A stretch of 36,982 nt of DNA from DAOOVD01 sp035369845. GTDB lineage: Bacteria; Bacillota; Desulfotomaculia; Desulfotomaculales; Pelotomaculaceae. Position numbers and translations under genes: made by a program. The stretch spans positions 1 to 36,982 of the forward strand of contig DAOOVD010000025.1 in assembly GCA_035369845.1 (NCBI GenBank). The letters run 5' to 3'. The number at the start of each line of letters is the position of its first letter. Positions within the stretch are counted from its first letter, which is position 1. Below are positions 14,210 through 21,684 of the stretch, in pieces. The notes beneath the pieces are model-generated. The model ran no database searches. It saw only the letters and a program-made list of their open reading frames with translations, and had not been told where the DNA came from.

Positions 14210-15556
14210 CTATACCACACCCTGGGCCATCATGGCATCGGCTACCTTAAGGAAACCGGCAATATTTGCCCCTGTTACCAGGTCGCCTTCGCTGCCGTAT
14301 TCCCTGGCTACCTGGCTGACCTTACGATAAATATTGATCATGATATCTTTTAATCTGGCGTCCACTTCGGCGAATGTCCAGGAGCATCTCATGCTGTTCT
14401 GGGTCATTTCCAGGGCCGAAGTTGCCACTCCGCCGGCGTTGGCGGCTTTCGCAGGCGCGAATAGAATATTGTTGTCTTGAAACACTTTTATTGCCTCCGG
14501 AGTTGAGGGCATATTGGCGCCCTCGGCTACCGCCGTAACCCCATTGGCCACCAGCTTCAAGGCCGATTCCTCGTCAACTTCGTTTTGCGTTGCGCAGGGA
14601 AGGGCAATATCACACTTGATGGACCAGATTCCTTTAGATCCTTCGTGGTATTCGGCCGAGGGATGGTATTCAACATAAGACTTGATTCTTTTTCTCTCGA
14701 TTTCTTTTATCTGTTTGACTGTATCCAGTTTAATCCCCTCAGGGTCGAAAATATAACCGTTGGAATCGCTCATGGCCACCACCCTGGCGCCCAGTTGCTG
14801 GGCCTTTTCCACTGTGTAAGTGGCCACATTGCCGGAACCGGAAACAATTACCGTCTTATTGGCAAGAGCTTGTCCATTTTCCTTAAGCATTTCCTCGAGG
14901 AAATAGACCAGACCGTAACCGGTGGCTTCTTTTCTGGTCAGGCTTCCGCCGTAGGTCAGCCCCTTGCCCGTGAGCACTCCATGATACAGGCCCGTAAGCC
15001 TTTTGTACTGTCCGTAAAAATAACCGACTTCCCGGGCGCCGACTCCTATATCGCCCGCCGGAACGTCCACGTCCGCCCCGATGTGCCGGTAAAGTTCTGC
15101 CATAAAACTCTGGCAGAAACGCATAACCTCACCTTCTGATTTCCCTTTGGGATCGAAATCACTCCCGCCTTTGCCTCCACCGATGGGCAGGCCGGTCAGG
15201 GAGTTCTTGAATGTTTGCTCAAATCCAAGGAACTTGATAATCCCCAGGTTTACGGAAGGATGAAAACGTATGCCGCCTTTGTAGGGGCCGATGGCGCTGT
15301 TGAACTGGACCCGGAAACCCCGGTTGACCTGCACCCGGCCACGGTCGTCCACCCAGGGAACCCGGAAAATAATCTGCCGCTCGGGTTCCACTATTCTGTG
15401 CAGGATACCCGCTTCTACGAATTCAGGGTGTTTTTCGATTGCCGGTTCCAAAGATTCAAGCACTTCCAAAACTGCCTGATGAAATTCCGGTTCGTTGGGA
15501 TTTCTTTTAACCACCTGTTCCATTATTTCGCCAATAACCTGTTGTGAAAACCCCAC
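14210..15556 (-). CDS. gdhA: NADP-type glutamate dehydrogenase
   Basis: Interconverts 2-oxoglutarate plus ammonia and glutamate. At 448 residues it is the size of the hexameric bacterial GdhA (about 445-450). The substrate site shows PYKGGIRFHP (91-100) and GLPIGGGKGGSDFDPKG (122-138) with the catalytic-region lysine in GGGKGG. The dinucleotide fold starts near 235 with VSGSGNVATY. The stretch NAGGVATSALEMTQNS near 375-390 is typical. It starts at GTG 15556 with AGGAGGAGG close before it. It lies downstream of glnA on the same strand, 87 bases apart, with a short TTCTTCCGGAAGAA dyad between them. The pair supplies glutamate, the entry point of the arginine pathway encoded further right. Confidence 0.95.
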   Translation of the reverse strand: MGFSQQVIGEIMEQVVKRNPNEPEFHQAVLEVLESLEPAIEKHPEFVEAGILHRIVEPERQIIFRVPWVDDRGRVQVNRGFRVQFNSAIGPYKGGIRFHPSVNLGIIKFLGFEQTFKNSLTGLPIGGGKGGSDFDPKGKSEGEVMRFCQSFMAELYRHIGADVDVPAGDIGVGAREVGYFYGQYKRLTGLYHGVLTGKGLTYGGSLTRKEATGYGLVYFLEEMLKENGQALANKTVIVSGSGNVATYTVEKAQQLGARVVAMSDSNGYIFDPEGIKLDTVKQIKEIERKRIKSYVEYHPSAEYHEGSKGIWSIKCDIALPCATQNEVDEESALKLVANGVTAVAEGANMPSTPEAIKVFQDNNILFAPAKAANAGGVATSALEMTQNSMRCSWTFAEVDARLKDIMINIYRKVSQVAREYGSEGDLVTGANIAGFLKVADAMMAQGVV

Positions 15557-15643
15557 TGATATACCTCCTCCTATATAAAGTAATATTCATAGCCGTTATT
15601 TGCCCAGGCGGCACACATTACAGCGCGACTTCTTCCGGAAGAA

Positions 15644-16966
15644 TTAGTAGAAAGAGAAATATTCTTTCAGTTCCCAGGGGTGCACGAATGACTGGAAACG
15701 TTCCAGTTCCTCTCCCTTGGCCCTGGCGAATCTCCGGTAAATACATTCGCCCAGTGTGGCCCTGGCCAGTTGATCAGTTGCCAATTCCCGCAATGCTTCT
15801 TCCAAAGAGCGGGGCAGGAATTCAACCGGTACTCCCCGGTCCTGATTATCATTAATTTGATAGATATTTCCGATCTGCGGCGGTGGTAAAAGCTGCTGCT
15901 GAATACCATGCAAACCGGCTTTCAAAATTACAGCTAAAGCCAAGTAAGGGTTACAAGCCGGATCGGGGTTCCGCACCTCAATCCCGGTTTTCCGCCCCTG
16001 GCCGGTATATACCCTGAGCACTGAATTGCGGCTGTCCTCCGACCAGGCTACATACAAAGGCGTCTGGCTGCCGGTTGCCAGCCGCTTGTAAGAGTTAATC
16101 AGAGGATTGGTTATGGCGGTATTGGCCCTGGTATGGGCCAGGATACCTCCAATAAAATACTCCACCTCCCGGTTCAGCTGTGAAGGCGGCTCCATATCAA
16201 AAAGAGTATCTTGTTCCCTGCGATGAAGGAATAAGTGCAGGTGCAGTCCCGAACCCGGCATGCCGTTAAGAGGTTTGGGCATTAAGGAAGCATGCAATCC
16301 GTGCCGCTGCGCTATGGTGCGTACGACGAACTTGAAGGTTACCAGCTTATCCGCAAGGGACAAGGCATTGTCGGGCTTTAAAGCGATTTCGTGCTGGCCG
16401 GGCCCCAATTCATGATGGCTGCATCCAATTTCAAAACCTATTTCTTCCAGGGTCAGCACTATATCCCGCCGGGCATTTTCCCCGAGATCAACCGGGGTCA
16501 AGTCGCAAAACCCGGCTTGATCATGCGTGTCGATGGTTGGATTGCCTTTGTCGTCGGTATAAAAGAGATAAAACTCTATCTCCGCACCCACCGAAACTTC
16601 AAATCCCATCTGAGCGGCTTCGCCCAGTACTTTCTTTAAGACACTGCGGGGGCACCCCGCATAGGGGGAACCGTCTGGATTGACCGCATCACAGATGAAG
16701 CGGGCCACCGCCCCATTCGCGGGCCGCCAGGGAAATATTACAAAGGTGGACAAATCCGGAAGGAGTTTGATATCCCGCTCCCGGCTGTTGATTACTCCAT
16801 CCACTACCGAACTGTCGAAGGTTACCTGGCCGGCCAGTATCTGCTCCAGGTCCTCTGAAGTCACCGCAATATTTTTCAACATACCGAAGGTGTCGGTGAT
16901 CTGCATTCGAATGAACTTTACCCGGTTCTCGTGAGCCTTTTCCATGACGTCTTCACGAGTAAGCAT
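15644..16966 (-). CDS. glnA: Glutamine synthetase type I, divergent
   Basis: Makes glutamine from glutamate, ammonia and ATP. From ATG 16966 (GGGAGG seven bases before) it has 440 residues, the size of the short Firmicute GSI-alpha class; a frame reaching back to 17020 lacks a ribosome site. Active-site motifs are GAEIEF (127-132), SHHELGPGQHEI (183-194), PGSGLHLHLFL (237-247), NPLINSYKRL (287-296) and EVRNPDPACNPYLA (330-343). The adenylylation segment of long GSI-beta enzymes is missing, as expected. Odd points: the usual SSIEGF(V)R region reads SSVVDGVINSRERD, and GMHxHxSL reads GLHLHLFL, so feedback control may differ from the Bacillus enzyme. A second, more standard glnA elsewhere in the genome would not surprise me. 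Confidence 0.88.
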   Translation of the reverse strand: MLTREDVMEKAHENRVKFIRMQITDTFGMLKNIAVTSEDLEQILAGQVTFDSSVVDGVINSRERDIKLLPDLSTFVIFPWRPANGAVARFICDAVNPDGSPYAGCPRSVLKKVLGEAAQMGFEVSVGAEIEFYLFYTDDKGNPTIDTHDQAGFCDLTPVDLGENARRDIVLTLEEIGFEIGCSHHELGPGQHEIALKPDNALSLADKLVTFKFVVRTIAQRHGLHASLMPKPLNGMPGSGLHLHLFLHRREQDTLFDMEPPSQLNREVEYFIGGILAHTRANTAITNPLINSYKRLATGSQTPLYVAWSEDSRNSVLRVYTGQGRKTGIEVRNPDPACNPYLALAVILKAGLHGIQQQLLPPPQIGNIYQINDNQDRGVPVEFLPRSLEEALRELATDQLARATLGECIYRRFARAKGEELERFQSFVHPWELKEYFSFY

Positions 16967-17102
16967 CAGCAACCTCCCACAGTTACCGGAATATACCTCC
17001 TCATCTCGACCTTGCGGCAATACAAATTCTGACTACTTATTTTATTTGATCCCTGATAAATAAATCATAAAAAAAATGCCGCAAATATAATAATTTCATA
17101 AT

Positions 17103-17128
17103 AAAAAACTCCGCCTTGCCTGGCGGAG
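17103..17128 (-). terminator. Terminator after the two-component genes
   Basis: On the minus strand CTCCGCC (17128-17122) pairs with GGCGGAG (17115-17109) and is followed by six Ts. It separates the kinase/regulator transcript from glnA, which must therefore have its own start between about 16990 and 17100; I see no convincing promoter there. Confidence 0.8.
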
Positions 17129-17157
17129 CAAATATTACAGGTCCTTTTTCTTCCGGT

Positions 17158-17856
17158 TCACTTTTCAGTTTCCATTTGGTACCCGATACCGTGTTTACTG
17201 AGAATGTATTTGGGTTTGTTCGGATCATCCTCAATTTTTTTACGCAAACTGCTGATGTAATTTCTCAAGTAGTGCAATTCATTACGGTATTCCTGTCCCC
17301 ATACCCAGGTCAACAGGTCCTCGTGCGCAATTACCTTTCCCGCATTGCTGCCGAGGTAATACAAAACCTGGTATTCCGTAGCGGTGAGCCTCACTTCCTC
17401 ACCTCTGACAAAGACTCGCCTTTGGGCAAAATTAATAACCAGATCACCTGATTTATAAACCGGGCAACTGGAAAAATCCCCCGACTGGCAGGTCCTTCTG
17501 AGAACCGCCTTGACGCGGCACAGCAACTCCTCCACGCTAAAAGGCTTGGTTAAATAATCATCGGCTCCCGCATCAAAACCACGTATCCGGTCCTGCTCGC
17601 GAGCACGGCCTGTCAGCATGATAACCGGGATATTCGAGAATTCGCGAATTCTTTTACACACTTCGAACCCGTTGAACGGACCGGGAAGCATGATATCCAG
17701 AATCAGCAGGTCATAGTTCGAAGCCTCCACCATTTCTATAGCGGTTTTGCCGTCGGCGGCCGCTTCCACCCCATACCCGCTGGCCAAGAGGTTAACTTTA
17801 ACTAACCGCACCAGTCGCGGTTCGTCATCCACAATTAAGATCGTTTTCCGCTTCAT
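17158..17856 (-). CDS. OmpR-family response regulator
   Basis: A two-domain transcription regulator of 232 residues. The receiver domain (1-120) has the acidic pair DD at 10-11, phospho-acceptor Asp54 in LLILDIMLPG, Thr82 and Lys104 in the usual places. The DNA-binding winged helix (about 130-230) contains LTATEYQVLYYLGSNAGKV and YISSLRKKIEDDPN, close to KdpE/PhoB-type proteins. The gene lies 28 bases after the sensor kinase and is surely its partner. Its targets are unknown; glnA and gdhA, next in line on the same strand but behind a terminator, are natural candidates. Confidence 0.93.
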   Translation of the reverse strand: MKRKTILIVDDEPRLVRLVKVNLLASGYGVEAAADGKTAIEMVEASNYDLLILDIMLPGPFNGFEVCKRIREFSNIPVIMLTGRAREQDRIRGFDAGADDYLTKPFSVEELLCRVKAVLRRTCQSGDFSSCPVYKSGDLVINFAQRRVFVRGEEVRLTATEYQVLYYLGSNAGKVIAHEDLLTWVWGQEYRNELHYLRNYISSLRKKIEDDPNKPKYILSKHGIGYQMETEK

Positions 17857-17884
17857 TTCAAGCCCCCTGATACTTCCATCGGCA

Positions 17885-19123
17885 TTAGTTCTCCTTAGCT
17901 GCCCGGGGACCTACAGGCAGCGTAAAGTAAAAAGTGGTTCCCTGGTTTAATTTGCTTTTTGCCCAGATTCTACCACCGTGACTTAACAATATCTGGCGTG
18001 CCAGAGGTAATCCCAGTCCCATTCCTTTTTGCTGTTCCTGGATACCATTGCTTACCCGGAAAAATTTTTCAAACAGCCGGTTTAAATGCTCCTCACCGAT
18101 ACCGATCCCCCGATCGGTCACGGAAACAATTACTTCGTCGGGTGTTGCCTTTCCTTGAATTAAAATTTGCGTATTCTCCATGGAATACTTGACCGCATTA
18201 TCCACAAGGTTGCGGAGCACCTGTTCTATTCTGACGGGATCCGCTTCCACAACAGGGAATTCTTCCGGGAACAATACCGAAAACCGATGATTTTTACTGC
18301 GATAGGACGGGTCTTTAAGCACTTTGTGAACTATATGGGGCAATACAACCGGTTCTTTTTTCAGCTCGATTTCGCTTTTCCAACTCAATGTAGAAGAATC
18401 CAACAGATTGTTTATCAGATTTTCGATATGATCTGTTTCTTCTACGACAATATTGAGGAACTCTTTTTGGACAACGGGGTCCCAGAACACATCTTCCCGC
18501 AGCAGAGTTGTGGCATAACCTTTAATACAGGCCAGGGGAGTCCTTAGATCGTGGGACAGCCCTGCCAGCATTTCCGACCACATTTGCGCCATATCTTCGG
18601 AGGGAAGGAAATATGTAGACGCCTTTCCGGAGTTTTCATCGATGTTCAAACTGCATTCGATCACGTGGGTTATTGCCTTAAGTATTTCAGTTACAGGGAA
18701 AGAATTCAGCAGCAGCCCTTCTCCGCAAGCCATCAAAAAACCTTTCTTGCCAGCCATGGGAAAACAGGTTATTTCCCGATCCGGCAAGCCGCACATTTCG
18801 ATAATCCTTTGTCTTACGGGGCAATCAAAAACATGGCAGGGAATGCTCCTGTCTTCAAATGAATCATGTTGAGAGCACCAGAGGGCATCCAAACCCATCT
18901 CCGTAGTTTCAGCTTTGTTGTTTTTATCCTTACTGTTTAAATGAACTATACAATGTTGTGCCTCAATAATTCCGAGGGCGCATCCGTTAATCCCCAGGGT
19001 CCTGAGCAGCCAATCCGGAACCCAGTTAAATTTTCCATGTTCTTGCAACAGTTTACCGGCAAAATGAAGCATTTTTTTTGATATTTCAATCGGGTAATCA
19101 AGCTTTGTGTTATTAATTTGCAT
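17885..19123 (-). CDS. Soluble sensor histidine kinase with a Cys-rich input domain
   Basis: A 412-residue kinase from ATG 19123 (GAGGAG eight bases before); an upstream extension of 57 codons has no ribosome site. No membrane segment is visible, so it should sense a signal in the cytoplasm. The input region (1-170) holds nine cysteines (48, 58, 83, 96, 101, 111, 120, 133, 157), with C96, C101, C111 and C120 closely spaced, suggesting metal, iron-sulfur or thiol sensing. The kinase core has the H-box LSHDLRTPL (His191), N-box NLVDNAVKYS (305-314), G1 DRGIG (337-341), F-box FEKFF (351-355) and G2 GMGLGL (367-372). The H-box region, with IKGYATTLL, is KdpD-like, but KdpD's own sensor domains are lacking. 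The signal is unknown. Confidence 0.9.
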   Translation of the reverse strand: MQINNTKLDYPIEISKKMLHFAGKLLQEHGKFNWVPDWLLRTLGINGCALGIIEAQHCIVHLNSKDKNNKAETTEMGLDALWCSQHDSFEDRSIPCHVFDCPVRQRIIEMCGLPDREITCFPMAGKKGFLMACGEGLLLNSFPVTEILKAITHVIECSLNIDENSGKASTYFLPSEDMAQMWSEMLAGLSHDLRTPLACIKGYATTLLREDVFWDPVVQKEFLNIVVEETDHIENLINNLLDSSTLSWKSEIELKKEPVVLPHIVHKVLKDPSYRSKNHRFSVLFPEEFPVVEADPVRIEQVLRNLVDNAVKYSMENTQILIQGKATPDEVIVSVTDRGIGIGEEHLNRLFEKFFRVSNGIQEQQKGMGLGLPLARQILLSHGGRIWAKSKLNQGTTFYFTLPVGPRAAKEN

Positions 19124-19295
19124 AATACTTGACTCCTCTACTCTGGACTTGCCAGCAGTTATATATGTGTTACAAACATTATAATTACAAGAATTCTCTA
19201 TCTGCGTAGAATTACCTTCTTGAAATACTGTGCAATTCCGCTGTCCTTTCCATCCAGGCTGATGGCGGGCGGCAGGTTCCCCACCGGCAAACAAC

Positions 19296-19324
19296 TTGAT
19301 TTTGTCTGGTGATTATTGTATCTT
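19296..19324 (+). promoter_or_regulatory. Candidate promoter of the nitroreductase gene
   Basis: TTGATT (19296-19301) and TATCTT (19319-19324) are 17 bases apart, 33 bases before the nitroreductase ATG. Each hexamer matches the vegetative consensus at four of six positions, so this is only a fair candidate. Confidence 0.33.
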
Positions 19325-19357
19325 TAAGAAAATATTTGTGGAGGGAGCTTAAAGCCA

Positions 19358-19930
19358 ATGGAACTTTCTGAAGCGATCAGAACGCGCCGGAGCGTGCGCA
19401 AATACAGGAGCGAGCCCCTGCCGGAGCGGACGGTCAGGGAGTTGATCGAGCTGGCCGTCTGGGCGCCGTCGGGTATGAACGGCCAGCCCTGGGCTTTTGT
19501 GGTGGTGGAGGACGGGGAGTACATGAAGGGCCTTTCCGGCCGGGCCAAAAAATTTCTGCTGGACAGGATCGACAAATCTGGAGGCCGGTATGAGAGGTAT
19601 ACCGGAGTTTTAAGCGACCCCGCTTTTGATATTTTTTACGGAGCGCCGGTTCTCGTGCTCATTTACGGGGACAGGAGCCACCTTACTTATATTTGTGACT
19701 GCAGCATGGCTGCCTTGAACCTGATGCTGGCCGCCCGGGACAGGGGCATAGGAAGCTGCTGGATCGGGTTTGCCACCGGTATCGGCAACACCCCCGAGGT
19801 CAAGGCCGAGTTGAAGGTGCCGGAGGAATACGAACTGGTGGCGCCGGTCGTCCTCGGCTACCCGGCAGGCCCCGCCGGAAAGGGAGTGAGAAACGAAGCG
19901 AAGATTATAAGCTGGCGGAGGGGAACTTAA
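19358..19930 (+). CDS. Nitroreductase-family flavoprotein
   Basis: A 190-residue NAD(P)H-dependent FMN oxidoreductase of the nitroreductase superfamily. The FMN phosphate-binding RTRRSVRKYRSEPL (8-21), the APSGMNGQPW segment (36-45) and a C-terminal GYPAGPAGKG (167-176) are typical. A central CSMAALNLMLAARDRGIGSCWIG carries the conserved helix and the family's GIGSCW motif. ATG 19358 follows GGAGGGAG. Such enzymes reduce quinones, nitro compounds or flavins; the physiological substrate here cannot be told. No partner gene is evident. Confidence 0.88.
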   Translation: MELSEAIRTRRSVRKYRSEPLPERTVRELIELAVWAPSGMNGQPWAFVVVEDGEYMKGLSGRAKKFLLDRIDKSGGRYERYTGVLSDPAFDIFYGAPVLVLIYGDRSHLTYICDCSMAALNLMLAARDRGIGSCWIGFATGIGNTPEVKAELKVPEEYELVAPVVLGYPAGPAGKGVRNEAKIISWRRGT

Positions 19931-20018
19931 ATTTGTGAAAAAAATAGGTTTGAAAACAAAAACGTGGGTAAACACAAAGGACTTTGAAATGTTGTGAAAT
20001 ACCTGATGAAAGTGTGTG

Positions 20019-20397
20019 ATGACTATGTTTACTTTATTAGAAGCTTTGAATTATCGTTGTTTAAAATATGAGATCTGCAGCAATTATAATTAAACCAGAA
20101 CTTGATATTTGGGTTTGGGGTAAGTCTCAACATATTGAAAGGGAATTGGGATGGTCTTCTAATTATTTAGACTTAAGAACTTGGCTTAAGGAAAATGGTT
20201 ATATCAATCATGAATTTTCTAAACCAGATTGGCCAAAAAGGGTACTTGAAGTTGTCTTAAAAAAAACCAGAAAACCTCGCTCCTCTTCAATTTACAAAAA
20301 CCTTGCTGAAGCAGTAAGTTTAGGACACTGCGCAGATCCTGCTTTCGTTAAACTTAAAACAGTCTTGAGAGGTTGGTTTCCTGCGGTTAGCAAATAA
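20019..20397 (+). pseudogene. Fused remnant of an AAA-ATPase and its partner gene
   Basis: From ATG 20019 the first frame reads MTMFTLLEALNYRCLKYE, the usual opening of RecF/SMC-like AAA ATPases of two-gene modules, and stops at 20091-20093, before any Walker A. In another frame, from 20068, a 109-residue sequence runs to 20397: AIIIKPELDIWVWGKSQHIE, then LGW, LRTWLKENG, KPRSSSIYKNLAEAVS, DPAFVKL and RGWFP. This resembles the C-terminal half of the small protein that, as I recall, accompanies such ATPases. The likely reading is a deletion that removed most of the ATPase and the start of the partner. There is no ribosome site before 20068. Composition is AT-rich compared with the arginine genes. 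If the downstream ORF is nevertheless made, it would be a truncated protein. Confidence 0.5.
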
Positions 20398-20466
20398 TAA
20401 CATAATATTTTATTTTTTTTTGAAAGGTATTAAACACAAGGCGTAGAAAAAATAATTCCGGGATGT

Positions 20467-20488
20467 GCCCCGGCCCGCATGCCGGGGC
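20467..20488 (+). terminator. GC-rich hairpin before the arginine operon
   Basis: GCCCCGGC (20467-20474) pairs with GCCGGGGC (20481-20488). Only TGTTT follows, so it is a weak terminator at best. It would shield the arginine promoter from leftward-coming transcripts. Confidence 0.45.
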
Positions 20489-20532
20489 TGTTTGGTGAAG
20501 AAGCGATTTTTTTCTTTGGCGGCGGATTGTTG

Positions 20533-20561
20533 TTGTATTTTTATACATATATTTGTATAAT
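20533..20561 (+). promoter_or_regulatory. Promoter of the arginine operon
   Basis: TTGTAT (20533-20538) and a perfect TATAAT (20556-20561) are 17 bases apart, 37 bases before the argC start. Both hexamers lie within the two operator-like palindromes listed next. Confidence 0.7.
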
Positions 20562-20567
20562 TATAAA
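20534..20567. promoter_or_regulatory. Tandem ARG-box-like operators (ArgR/AhrC)
   Basis: TGTAT-TTTT-ATACA (20534-20547) is an exact palindrome and TGTAT-AATT-ATAAA (20554-20567) an imperfect one. Both have the 5-4-5 layout of ARG boxes (TGAAT-N4-ATTCA in enteric bacteria), and they start 20 bases apart, about two helical turns, the arrangement bound by an ArgR hexamer. They cover the -35 and -10, so arginine-bound ArgR would block RNA polymerase. The argR gene is not in this window. Confidence 0.6.
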
Positions 20568-20597
20568 AGTTTATTGTTTTGGAGGTAAGGTGACCGG

Positions 20598-21641
20598 ATG
20601 ACAGTCAGAGTAAGCATAGTCGGCGCCACCGGCTATACCGGGTCGGAACTGGTGAGAATACTTGCCGGCCACCCGGAGGTCGAACTGGTGTCGCTCACGA
20701 GCCGGAGCTACGCGGGGATACCGCTCCGGGAGATCTATCCCCACCTTGACCGGTACAGCGGTCTGGTTTGCGAAGAAATGAACATGCAGAAGCTGATGGA
20801 CGTTTCAGACGTGGTTTTCGTGGCCCTGCCGCACGGGCACGCCATGCCGGTGGCCCTGGAGGCGCACCGGCGTGGGAAAAAGATGATCGACCTGGGGGCC
20901 GATTTCCGGCTTGAGGACTACCGCGTCTATGAAAAGTGGTACAAGGTCGAGCACGGAGCGAAAAAGCTGCTTGGCGAGGCGGTTTACGGCCTGCCCGAGG
21001 TGAACAGGGAAAAAATCAGGGGCTCCTGGCTGGTGGCGAACCCCGGATGCTATCCCACGAGCGCCGTCCTGGCGCTGGCGCCGCTATTGAAGCAAAAGCT
21101 TGTGGACACCAAAAGCATAATCATCGACTCCAAATCCGGTGTTTCGGGCGCCGGCCGGACGCTGTCCCTGGGATCGCACTTCTGCGAAGTGAACGAAAAT
21201 TTCAAGGCGTACAGCGTGGCCGCCCACCGGCACACGCCCGAGATCGAGCAGGAACTGGGGAGGATCGCGGGCGAGAAGGTCAGCGTAACTTTCATTCCGC
21301 ACCTGCTGCCCGTGACCAGGGGAATTTTGAGCACCGTTTACGCCGAGCCGCGGTCGCCTGTGGGGAAGGACGAATTGCGGGCGCTCTATCTCGATTTTTA
21401 CAAAGACGAGTTTTTCGTGCGGGTTCTCCCGGCCGGGGTTTTCCCGCAGATCAAGTGGGTCTCCGGGACCAACCACTGCGATATCGGGGTGACGGTGGAC
21501 GGCGGGACCGGGCGGCTGATCATCATATCGGCTATCGACAACCTGGTAAAGGGGGCGTCGGGACAGGCGGTGCAGAATATGAACATAATGTGCGGCCTGC
21601 CCGAGGACAAGGCGCTGGCCGGCCCCGGCCTGTACCCGTAG
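20598..21641 (+). CDS. argC: N-acetyl-gamma-glutamyl-phosphate reductase
   Basis: Third step of arginine synthesis: NADPH-dependent reduction of N-acetylglutamyl phosphate to the semialdehyde. At 347 residues it has the normal length. The nucleotide-binding GATGYTGSELVRIL (9-22) and the catalytic Cys151 in ANPGCYPTS are present, as is the conserved HRHTPEIEQEL stretch near 213-223. ATG 20598 is preceded by GGAGG and AAGGTGA. It is the first gene of the operon, under the ARG-box promoter; argJ follows after 43 bases. Confidence 0.96.
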   Translation: MTVRVSIVGATGYTGSELVRILAGHPEVELVSLTSRSYAGIPLREIYPHLDRYSGLVCEEMNMQKLMDVSDVVFVALPHGHAMPVALEAHRRGKKMIDLGADFRLEDYRVYEKWYKVEHGAKKLLGEAVYGLPEVNREKIRGSWLVANPGCYPTSAVLALAPLLKQKLVDTKSIIIDSKSGVSGAGRTLSLGSHFCEVNENFKAYSVAAHRHTPEIEQELGRIAGEKVSVTFIPHLLPVTRGILSTVYAEPRSPVGKDELRALYLDFYKDEFFVRVLPAGVFPQIKWVSGTNHCDIGVTVDGGTGRLIIISAIDNLVKGASGQAVQNMNIMCGLPEDKALAGPGLYP

Positions 21642-21684
21642 GAGATGCCCGGCTGGTTGACTGAATAACCGGGGAAGGGCGACA

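Noticed and set aside
15630..15643. TTCTTCCGGAAGAA dyad after glnA as a terminator
   Set aside because: A perfect palindrome without loop room or T tract on the minus strand; read-through into gdhA seems likely.
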